Assembly: GCA_029964075.1 (NCBI GenBank)
Contig: CM057142.1
Coordinates: forward strand, 3,921,770-3,985,769
Direction of reading: 5' to 3'
DNA length: 64,000 bases
Source of the DNA: Patiria pectinifera
Lineage: Eukaryota; Echinodermata; Asteroidea; Valvatida; Asterinidae
A program made the translations under genes and the position numbers. Below are positions 45,801-57,800 of the stretch, one piece after another (within the stretch, counting starts at the first letter, position 1; the number at the start of each line of letters is the position of its first letter). Under the pieces are notes generated by a model, which was not told the DNA's origin, made no database searches, and saw only the letters and a program-made list of their open reading frames with translations.

Positions 45801-48800
45801 GTCAAGGGATACCTGTTACAAAATATCCAGCTTTTTAAAGGTACAGTCCATCATTTGTAATGTGTGCATTTTGTTTGTTTGAAGCAACAAACATGCTCAA
45901 AATCTAAAGAAGGGTGCTGAACAATTAACCTGATGAAGTTTCAGCTCAGCTTTAGCTGTATATTTCGAGAAAAACAGCATTCTAGGATCTCGATTTCAAA
46001 ACCAAAAGTTGCTGATTCATGTTTTGAATTGGGCCTGAGTTCAGCGTCCGAGACACGTTCTCACTGAGCTGATTGCAGCTATATGCGATGTCGCGCACCG
46101 ATCCGACAAATTATAGCAACCGCGAACTATCGAACTAAAGGAAAATTCCTTAGACGCACCGTTAGAAAGGCTTCTTTCGTTGATTTCTTCCAAATTACAG
46201 CATGCCAGAAAGAATAATTTCACAGGGAGTTTAGTCCCCTTACTATCTTTCAACCAAGTATGTTTTTCAACAATAATTATGTCAGTTACTTTTTGGATAG
46301 CTGCAAATGATGGACTGTAGCTTTAAAGATTTGTTTAGACACTGGTCAGTGGTCGTTCATTGCCTTACTATGAGATTAGTCACAGTGATTTTTTTTTTTG
46401 TCGGGTAGGTGGGCGGTGAAATTGTGTGGGAGGAGAAAACATCACGGGCAGATCAACTGATTTCAGCAACATAATGGTCAAAAAAATTTATGATTAGTAA
46501 ATTTGCAAATTTGATTAGTCAAAAATGGAAAAGGGAGACTGCACTGGTGTCCGTCCTGGTAGTAATTTCATGTTTTTGCCAACATTTTTAAATCGTTTAG
46601 AATTTTGTTTCTCAATTTCGTCCCAGGTTGCCGTCTGGCTGTGATGAGCATAAAAATATCCAAACTTAAAAAGTGGTTCCTAAAAAAATGAATCGTAGGG
46701 ATAAGTAAGAAATAGGCCTACATGTACTCTTTAAAGGTTTATGAAACTTACTCAAAGCAACTCCAACTTTGTATAAAAATTCTGTTCTTTCGGAGTTCTC
46801 AACTGACAAGAGGGGAGAAGCCATTTGCCTTTCATTGACAAATGTTCCCATGGCCCTCCCATTGACAAATATTCCCATGGCACTCCCATTGACAAATGTT
46901 CCCATGTTCCAATGCCCCCCCCCATTGACAAATGTTCCCATGTCCCTCCCATTGACAAATGTTCCCATGGCCGTCCCATTGACAAATGTTCCCATGTCCC
47001 TCGCATTGACAAATATTCCCATGGCACTCCCATTGACAAATGTTCCCATGTTCCAATGCCCCCCCCCCCCCCCATTGACAAATGTTCCCATGTCCCTCCC
47101 ATTGACAAATGTTCCCATGGCCCTCCCATTGACAAATGTTCCCATGGCCCTCCCATTGTCAAATGTTCCCATGGCCCTCCCATTGACAAATGTTCCCATG
47201 CCCCCGACAAATGTTCCCACGGCCCTTCCATTGACAAATGTTCCCATGGCCCTCCCATTGTCAAATGTTCCCATGGCCCTCCCATTGACAAATGTTCCCA
47301 TCCCCCCCCCCGACAAATGTTCCCACGGCCCTTCCATTGATAAATGTTCCCATGTCCCTCCCATTGACAAATGTTCCCATGGCCCTCCCATTGACAAATG
47401 TTCCCATGGCCCTCCCATTGTCAAATGTTCCCATGGCCCTCCCATTGACAAATGTTCCCATGCCCCCCCCCCGACAAATGTTCCCACGGCCCTTCCATTG
47501 ATAAATGTTCCCATGGCACTCCCATTGACAAATGTTCCCATGGCCGTCCCATTGACAAATGTTCCCATGTCCCTCCCATTGACAAATGTTCCCATGTCCC
47601 TCCCATTGTCAAATGTTCCCACAGCCCTCCCATTGACAAATGTTCCCATGGCCCCACCCCCCCCCGACAAATGTTCCCATGTCCCTCCCATTGATCAATG
47701 TTCCCATGGCCCTCCCATTGACAAATGTTCCTGTAGCCCTATGTTCCCGTGGCCCTCCCATTGACAAATGTTCCCATGGCCCTTCCATTGAAAAATATTC
47801 CCATGGCACTCCCATTGAAAAGTGTTCGCATGGCACTCCCATTGAAAAGTGTTCCCATGGCCCTCCCATTGAAAATATTCCCATGGCACTCCCATTAAAA
47901 AGTGTTCCCATGGCCCTCCCATTGACAAATGTTCCCATGGCCCTTTCATTGACAAATGTTCCCATGCCACCCCCCCCTGACAAATGTTCCCATGTCCTTC
48001 CCATTGATAAATGTTCCCACGACCCTCGCATTGACAAATGTTCCCATGGCCCTCCCATTGACAAATGTTCCCATGGCCCTCCCATTGACAAATGTTCCCA
48101 TGGCCCCCCCCCCTGACAAATGTTCCCATGTCCCTCCCATTGATAAATGTTCCCACGACCCTCGCATTGACAAATGTACCCACAGACCTCTCATTGACAA
48201 ATGTTCCCATGGCCCACCCATTGACAAATGTTCCCACGGCCCTCCCACTGACAAATGTTCCCATGGCCCTCCCACTGACAAATGTTCCCATGGCCCTCCC
48301 CTTGAAAAATGTTCCCGTGGCCCTCCCCTTGACAAATGTTCCCATGGCCCTCCCATTGACAAATTTGCCCACGGCCTTCCCATTGACAAATGTTCCAATG
48401 TCCCTCCCATTGACAAATGTTCCCATGGCCCTCCCCTTGACAAATGTTCCCGTGGCCCTCCCCTTGACAAATGTTCCCATGTCCCTCCCATTGACAAATG
48501 TTCCCATGGCCCTCCCCTTGACAAATGTTCCCGTGGCCCTCCCCTTGACAAATGTTCCCATGTCCCTCCCATTGACAAATGTTCCCATGTCCTTCCCATT
48601 GACAAATGTTCCCACAGACCTCTCATTGACAAATGTTCCCATGGCCCTCCCCTTGACAAATGTTCCCATGGCTCTCCCCTTAACAAATGTTCCCATGGCC
48701 CTCCCATTGACAAATTTGCCCACGGCCCTCCCATTGACAAACGTTCCCATGGTCTTCCCTATTCCTTCCTCCATGCTTTAACATTATAAATCAAATAGCA

Positions 48801-51800
48801 GTTTCATTCATATGAAAAACGAGAAAATCAAATCAATTTGTCTGACAGAACACGAATTAAATTCATTTTATTTCACATATATCTCGGTACCCAGAAAGAT
48901 CTGCTAAAACAGGAAGGGCATTGAATGAAAGATGTTTTTAATAAGCTGGTAGGTCATTCGCCAAAAGAACAGAACTCAACCCATTAAAAGATATAGTCCA
49001 TCATTTGTAATTTGTGCATTTTGTTCATTTGAAGCAACAAAAGTGTTCCAAATCTAATGAAGGATACTGAACAACTAACCTGATGAAGTTTCAGCTCAGC
49101 TTCAGCTGTATATTCCGAGAAAAACAGCATTCTAGGATCTCAATTTCAAATCAAAATTTGCTGAATCATGTTTTGAATTGGGCCTGAATTCAGCGTCCGA
49201 GACACGTTCTCACTGAGCTGATTGCAGCTATACGCGATGTCGCGCACTAATCCGACGAATTATAGCAACCACGCGCGCGTGTGCCAATGCTTGCGCGCAC
49301 TTCGCCGAATAACAAAACGAACTACTAATTTCAATTTTCCTACGGTGCATCTTAAGACGCACCGTTGGAAAGGCCTTCTTTCGTTGATTACTTCAAAATG
49401 ACAGCTTCCCAGAAAGAATAATTTCACAGGGAGTTTAGTTCCCGTACTATCTTTCAACCAAGTATGTTTTTCAACAATAATTACGCCAGTTACTTTTGAG
49501 ATGGCTGCAAATGATGGACTAAAGCTTTAAACCCCACCAGCATGTTTTGTTGAAATCTGTCAGGATGGGTGCAGTACCCCTAAACTGACAACATTGGGTT
49601 GGCACACCTCCAGAAACAAAGTCAGAAATATGTGTGTGCAGTTTTCCATATGGTGTCGGAATTTGCCAGGATGGTTCCTAGCAAATCATTCTAGTGAGTT
49701 TTAATGTGATCTATAGTTTTTAAGGCATGCACACTGCTTTAAAACATGTACCACACAACATGAGGATGCACTTTTAAGACTCATAAAACCATCAGCATCC
49801 TTTACTACATGATGTAAGGACCATCATTCATGCCCCCAAATGAGGTCAATCCTTCACCCCAATTGAACTGAAAACCACAAAACCACAGGGTAATCCCCTT
49901 AGCTGTACAAGCCTTATGTGATTAGTATAACTGACCACAGTTATGCTGTGTACACACTTGGCTAAAGAATGGGCCCAATTTCTTGGCTCTGCTTACCGTT
50001 AGTGAAAAACCCCTGCTTACTGTAGCAGAAAATTCTGTGCTTACAGTAAGCGTTTTTCACAGGTTAGCAAGGAATTTGGGGTTCTGCGCATCCGTGCGTA
50101 CCTTTTTTAACAAGGATTCTGTGCTTACAGGGTAAGCGCCGATTGTTTTTTTCTGCTAGCGCTGTTAGCACAAATTGGTGAGCGTAAGAGCGGAATTCTG
50201 TGGTTAGCAGTGTCATGAAATTGGGCACAGACCACCAGTTTTTAGGACAAGAAAAACAAGACTGTGTTTTGAATTTACAAGCTCAAAACCATTGCACCTT
50301 AGTTTTCTTTCTTATAAATGTAAATTTGTCAGACTCTATTAATGATAAATTGAACACCTACCAGCAATTTTATTTAAAATTGATAAACAATGTAGACAAA
50401 TGAAATTTGAAATTTAAATTTCTCATCACCGGATAGGCACCGGCTTATATTTGTATAGTGTGATTAAATGTGTTTGCTGTAATGGGGTACTTTTCACCAT
50501 TTATGAATAATCATCTGCCATGTTTGCTACCGGTACATGATGTGCTGCAAAATGAGTTGCCATTCAGGCATTGTTTATTGACTTGCTGTATAGTTTCCAA
50601 CAACAATTTTAGAGCCCCTATTTCGGCTTAGGAGAAACCAGTGTCAACAGCCTCTCCCTTCCCCAAAGCCCATACATACCCCTGCCCCAAGAAAGTCATA
50701 ATAGCATACCCTTCCCCAGGCCCCCAAAAATCGATGCAAAACAAAATAACAAAAAGTAACACCCGAACTTCATTGTAAGAAACCCCATGCTAATTGAACA
50801 AAATGCTTTTATCTAAACATATGGGGCGCTGTGGTCCAATGGTTACGGTGTTCGACTCGTGTGCCGTGGTGCATGGGTTCGAATCCTGGGAACATGGTGC
50901 TTGTGCTCTTGAGCAAGGCACTTTACCATTATTGCTTCGTCCTTCGTATGGGACGTAAAGCTGTAGGTCCTGTGTGTTGTGTAATGCACGCTAAAGAACC
51001 CAGTAACACTTATCGTAAAGAGAAGAGGTTTGCCCCGGTGTTTCTGGCAATGGCTGCAATGTGCGCCGCAGCACCTTGTAAACCATTATAAGGTGCTACA
51101 TAATGGGGTCATATTTCTCATAAACTTTATATACCTTTCTTTAATAATTGACATAATTTCCAGCGCCTTGAGTACCTAATTTTTGGTAGATACGTGCGCT
51201 ATATAAGACTCCGTTATTATTATTATGTATTGCCTCATTATGTGGGTCCATTTTTATTTAGCTCTGTTAACCATAAGTAAAGAATCCCTGCATATTATCA
51301 ATCATGTTTTAATAGCAGAAATATTCCTGTTAACCATGTTTATAGTGCTTGGCATTTTGGCTTCTACGCATGCGTGCATGCATGTACGGACCGGTACATA
51401 CACTTGTACATCCCATTTTTATTAACCGATACACTACAGGTATATGATGTATGCAATACTGTAAGCACAGAGTGGGTGGCCATTAAGAAGTACGTGTACC
51501 CATGGTTACTGGAACGGAACGGCAACCATCCTTCTGATTCAATATAGGGTGATTCCATGGTAACTCTTGTTACAGTTAAAAGGGGTCTTCTGTCAACTCG
51601 GTGCTGTTATTCTATAAAGTCAAATTTACCAAAATGTAGAGTGGGTTTTTCTCACAGAAGCTCCCTTGAAAGTAAGTGACTAAATCACCCCCAAGAAAGC
51701 AAATAAAATAGGCTTCTGTTAGCAGTAATTAGTTTCCTCATACTGTGAACCTTTGGAAAAATCTTCTTAACCTCATAAAAAAAACTCTTATGGCATAAAA

Positions 51801-54800
51801 TATGAACCTTTCTTTGTGCCTCAAAACCAAAAACTCACATTAGCACTCAAAACAAAGTGCCAAGATGACTACCTAAAATCCATAATTTTAGCCAAAATTT
51901 TTTTGGGGGGACAAAAAAGCTTAACCACATCTCACTGGCACACAACTCAAATGAAAGTTCTTGTTGTTCCCCTTAATTTGATACCACATTTGAAGGTGTG
52001 ATGTTTTTCAGCCATGTCCGCTTTTTTTCAGGAAATTACCCATAGGGTTTTGCCCTTCCAACTTATTTATTTATTTATTTTATTTATTACATTTATTTAC
52101 CCAGGGTATGCCCAAACAGTTTAAAACTGGTTTCCATTGGGGTCCTGCATACAATAAATAATGACTACAAACATGTATAATACATTACAAATACAATACA
52201 ATTCAGTACAATGGGATAAAACATTATTTGATTAGTGCATAATGGTTATGCAAATACTGTAAATTATACAATATATTTTAAATATTATAACTACGTGTAC
52301 AGTGTGTGAAGGATAAGGTGGATTTAGTGAACACGAAAAATGTGGATCGATCTTGTAACATCAAGAAAAAGATATTGCTGTACATGTAATTATATTCGCT
52401 GACTGCGGGAGAGGTGAAAACCCCGCGAAAAACCCCTTTTGGGAGAAAACACGGGGAAATTCCCATCCGGCTCCTTATTATTTAATAAGGGTCCATGCAA
52501 TGAATTTAGTTTCTACTCCTCTTACCGGTACATGTGAAAACATGTACATTTGACATCCCTTTTTGGTAGATTTTATTGAAAATTGCACGTCTTTTAACAT
52601 TTAAAATTTTCCATGCTTTTGGAAGACACTGTTCAGTTTATGTGTTTTCTGTTAAAATTGTGAATCCAGAAATCTGCTCCCAATGGGGCCATGCTCCCCC
52701 AAATAACACCCCCCCCCCTTTTTTTAAGCGACGTCGCAATGTACATGTAGGGAGGTACTGCGTACACTGGTCTTTCCTAAAAAAGATTCGGTCCAGGTTA
52801 CAACATTTTTTTCTAATGCATATGAAATGTCCTTACATTTTGATAGTATTCCCATCTATTTTTATTTGGAAAAGTAAATTTTCTGTTTTATTTTCTGCAG
52901 TCTTTGATACTTTGTTCATAGTTATATTTCACAGAACGTACTGTAATTGGCTATATAATATGTACGTAGATGATGATATCTTTTAAAAGCAAACTAAAGA
53001 ATGATTATTTAGTTTTATCCAAAATATTAAACAGATCTCATCTTTACCCAAGATAATTAGAATTATGATTTTGAAATTACAACTAGTCCAAAAAGCCCAT
53101 CGTTTTGTCTTATGGTTTTTTGTTCAGTTTTGTACATGTACCCTCCAAAATTTCCCTCTTAACCTCCCTCCATTGTATCAACTCATGTCGGAGATCTTAA
53201 AATTCATGTTATTTGGAATGTGGTATCCCAGTCCCTGACGTGTAATGTATACTAGCGCACATGTGGTGACATTCACTCATATATTCCGTCTTACAGTGTA
53301 GTAAAACCTATACACTTTTTCACATAAGAATGTACTACAACGTACTAGAAAAGCAACACAGTATATCCTATGGCGGTGTCATTAAGCAGTGTGTTGTATG
53401 CTTGGAGGTGTTTTGAAATTGTGTGAATTCAATTAGGCTTCAAACTGTGTGCGCATGGACCTTGTGCAATGTTTGTGATTACGACACTTGTAGAAACGCA
53501 CATTGGAAACTCCCTATTAGAGTCCATGCAATACATCATTATGCTCAATATGCTTGAGGGGAGCTTAGGGCTTTTTATTTATATGGTTCTCATATTTTTT
53601 TATGTTCTCATAAAAAAAATATTGCAGTTGCACATATGTACAATGTAGATGGTAAGTTATATTGTAAATGATACCAAGTACCGGTACATGTACATACTGT
53701 TTCTAAGTTTGTTTGTGCAATAAAATTATTATTAGTTGATACCACTGAATAGAATAATAATACCATATTTGGCAAGATGTAGTTGAATACATTATATCTG
53801 CACATACATCTCACTTATTTTTGCTGTGTTGGCAGCCATGACATACCAGTAATAGACATGAGCGGCAACATCCTCCCATCTTCTGCGATTCCACTGGTTG
53901 CTATACGCTGTACTTCGCGTATAAATCTGGAATTCATTTTCAATAGCTTTTTAAATAACGCAGAGCCTGATTGACTGAATTTTGTATTTTTTGTTTTGTT
54001 TTGTTTGTATTTTTGTTAATTAATTAATGGGGTTCAAGACAGTGTTGGCGGTGATGAAAAAAAGGTTTTTTTTCTTGGGTCAGGAGCCCAAAATACCGGT
54101 AGGGTTGGTCGGTAATGAGAATAACCTAAAAATAGAAAGGGATGCCATTTAACCCTCCTATGCAAAACATACATTCTGTGCCAAGTAGTCCTTTCAGTCA
54201 AAATCAATCAAGTGTCTGTTTTCAACAGTTGAAAATTCCCAGCCTACATAAAGCAGGATTGACTGGCTGGGACTGTTTTGGTACAGCTGTGCTATGACTC
54301 TGGGTGAGTGACAAACCAGCTGTGACCACAACTTGCCTGCTTTGTCTGTTCATGGTCTGTTGACTGAGTTTGACTAGTCACGGTGCTTGCTTTACATATG
54401 ATCTGACTGCTGGTGACTAGCCTGTGTTAAAAGTATAGCAGGGGAAGTGGATGGAAATTTTGACTGTCTGTGACTGTTTAAATAGCAGGAGGGTTGAGCG
54501 AATTGAACAGTCAAAAGGTCTTGAATTGTTGTACATACTGTACCAAAAGTCATAGATGAATAAACAAGTACGGTATATTTTCCCAGGAGCACATGCCCCT
54601 GAAATGATGTACAAATAAATGTTTAAAATGCCTTTTGCCGTGCGTGGTCTATTTTTGAAAATGTTGAAACTTTGAGGTTGGTGACATCAGTGTCAAGAAC
54701 ATGCTGAGGTTCCTCATCCGCTTGTTGGAACCTCAACCCGGCAACCAAATAGACAGGTTTAATTTTGACCTTCCCTTGAGCACTTCTTTGGAGTTTTTTC

Positions 54801-57800
54801 TCCGTCTGCTAATACCGTCTGTAAATACAATTTACACATAATTATACATAGCAAGAATGCCGTTGGAAGAGTACCGTGGGAAAATCCCTTTTTGCAATAT
54901 CCTGTAAATTTTTAATGGACTTAAGGATAGCACAGTTGAATAAAGTGGCTTTTCTGAGAAACTATTGCAAAATACCCAAATGTTGACATAAAACTGTTCT
55001 ATAGTACCGGGTATACATGTGCACGTACCCGGTACATGTACAACAAATGTACATGTATGCGCTACCTATTCACAATTGGAGACCTTTATGCACCTGCTGA
55101 ATGGTACACCTGATTGATACATTTAGTAAACATAATGACAAATTTGTGATCATTGCATGAATGCATTCAGCACACGATCAACTGGGATTCTGCTGGGAGA
55201 ATTTGCTACATGTACATAATGTATCAGCGTAAATGTAATGATTTCTCATTTATCAACTTGGCTCTTTGTAACCTATTGGGCATCGGCCCTTTTCGGAAAA
55301 GTAGGAACATTTTCAAGAGTTCAATGCTATGAAAGACAAGACAGACCAAAAACCAGTTCCTTTTGCCCTCTGTTGGTTTAATAAGTTCTGCTCCTGAAAA
55401 TAAAGCTACAATGTACATCTACTGGTACATGGATTGAAAAAGCTGTACTTTGAGGGAGGACTGACGCAAGGGACCTTGTAAAATTGTTCTTGCTGGCATG
55501 CTGTCATTTACTAAAGACAAAGCTAAACTTTAATCTTCCTAGTCTTCTGCACTTCACAATCCTTTGAGTTTTGCAAAACCGCTTTGCTTTAGGGAACTTT
55601 ACAATGTAAGCCGAGTGCACACCTTTCCAATTTTACTGGATCACCATATCACCGGAACGTTTTTTTTGTTCACGTTACCCACACACATGCCCAATTCCGT
55701 TCTATAATCGGTCACATGACGATCGGTCACATGATGACCAAACACACGATGACAAAATGGCAGCGTGTCAATTTTGAATCATGTGACTGCCTTCTTGAAT
55801 CTGATTGGTTAACATAAATATCGTGTCCGATGAAATCGTTGTGCTGCCCGCACACCTTTCTGGTGACATCAGATCTGGTGAAAATGGTTGCAAAAAAATC
55901 AAACATGTTTGATGTTATCCGGTCACCCGGTGTACGGTCAGATCGGTCAGAATTTTCTGCGCACACTTCTGTATGATTGCCCAATGATCCAGTACACCGG
56001 AAAAATCGGAAAGTGTGCGGCGGGCTTTAGCCCCCACAGTTCAAATTCCTTTGAGGTAATCTTGTGTGAATTATGGATAGCACTTTAAATCCCTTTTTTT
56101 GTACTTAAGCTCGGGGCAAGCAGGCAGATTCAGCCACGCTTCACTGCTCTCCACAGTACTGTATTTGTGTGCAGTGACTCTCTGTGTGACACAGTTACTT
56201 TAACACTTCATATCCCTTCACCTGAAACTGACCTGAAGGGTTTTAAAGGGTTTTATATGTTGCTCTGAATATTGACTTCCCACTAGGAGGGTTAATATGC
56301 TACTTTTAACACCGCACTGTTATGTTGCTCTTTTTGCAAAAATTGTTTTCCCAATATTATAGGAAAACATTTACGACATGTATGCATGTGACTGTTATTA
56401 CTGAAAATGGTTGTTTTAAAGATTGAAAATGCTGAATTTTGTTTGTAGCATTTTTTGTCATGATCATTATTTCAAGCCATTGTGGATGATGTACAACGAT
56501 GTACCGTATCTTCTTGATATTTTCCAGATGTTTGATAAAATACCATTCTGTCTTTCTCCATGTGTCTTCCCCATTGACAGGAAACAAGTTAGACTGTTTC
56601 GGTGTAGCCGTTGCCGTGGTAGCAGCCTGTCAGATTCTTGGCTACGAGGATGTTCATCTGGCGCTGTCGGAGGACCACGCGTGGGTGGTGTTCGGGGAGG
56701 ATGGCACGGACACGGCTGAGGTCACATGGCACGGCAAGGGCAATGAGGACAAGAGGGGACAGTCAATAAAGCTGGGTATGACAATCATGGGGATTTTTTT
56801 TAAATGGGTTTGACATCAAATGTCAAATAATAAAGGGATGATAATAATGCGTATTTATAAACTGCATGTTTCTACCAGTATTGGTGCTGAAGGCACTACA
56901 TCATTATTACCCTGCTTATTGGCCAATGAAACTTTCCAAATACCATCTCAGCTCCCTGGGGAGTATACAGCTCGATGCTGCCATTTCGGCTTAATTAAAG
57001 CAGATAAAAATATGTGCAGTTATAGACATGTAATTTAAAACCGGTCAGGGTTTAGCTGCCGATTATGGCCCGACCCGAAGGCAAGGGATAACTATCGGCA
57101 ACCAGGTCCCTACCGGTTTGAAACATCGCATTTAAACATCACTGCCAACAATTTTGTTGTACCATTGTAACTCATGTAAGTTTTACTGCTGTCCATGGAT
57201 AGGTGTACAGGCATTTCTGTGGTGCGTGCAGCACATATGGTGTACTTAACACTAATCTTCTTATAACGGAGTTCATACTAGTGGTTCTCAACCTCTGGGT
57301 TGTAGGCAGTGACAGTGTGGTGGGACTCAAGTCCAGGACTCAGATTCGAGTCTGTCTCGAGTCACAATTTCGATGACTCAGACTCGACTCAAGCCACATC
57401 AGCAAAAGACTCGGACTGGGACTCGGGCTCGACCATTATTACTCGGACTTGACGCTAGTGACTTTGGAGTCATGTATATTTTTACCTTCCCCCCCAAAAA
57501 AAAACCTTTTAAAAGCGTTCTAAACAGGAACGTTTAAGCAACCATTATTGTACTGCACCACGCTCAAAGTGGTGTTGCAAATAATGTTTCTTACTAAATG
57601 CGCCCCTCCCTATTTCCCGCGACTGTGCATCAAATACCGCCTACATGCGTGGGCGTGTTCATCTATTCAAAGCATGGATGAAAAATACCAGAGAACAAAA
57701 GAGAACAATTTCGTCCACGATTCCCAGCATACGTCCGCGATTGGGATCGTGTACAAACCTATGGGAGTCTTCCTAAAAAGTTACACTACGAACAAAAGAG

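Noticed and set aside
46666..48789. Long open frames (331, 341, 359, 277 codons) on both strands
   Set aside because: They are produced by the 27-bp satellite. The products are nine-residue repeats, they run in overlapping frames on both strands, and they lie in a menin intron.
50823..50900. tRNA gene
   Set aside because: A and B boxes are good but the acceptor stem does not pair, and a SINE body with an ATT tail follows.
53783..53974. Possible exon ([20 protein letters not shown]) after an AG in menin intron 1
   Set aside because: No donor site in phase, no family match and no place in menin between exons 1 and 2.
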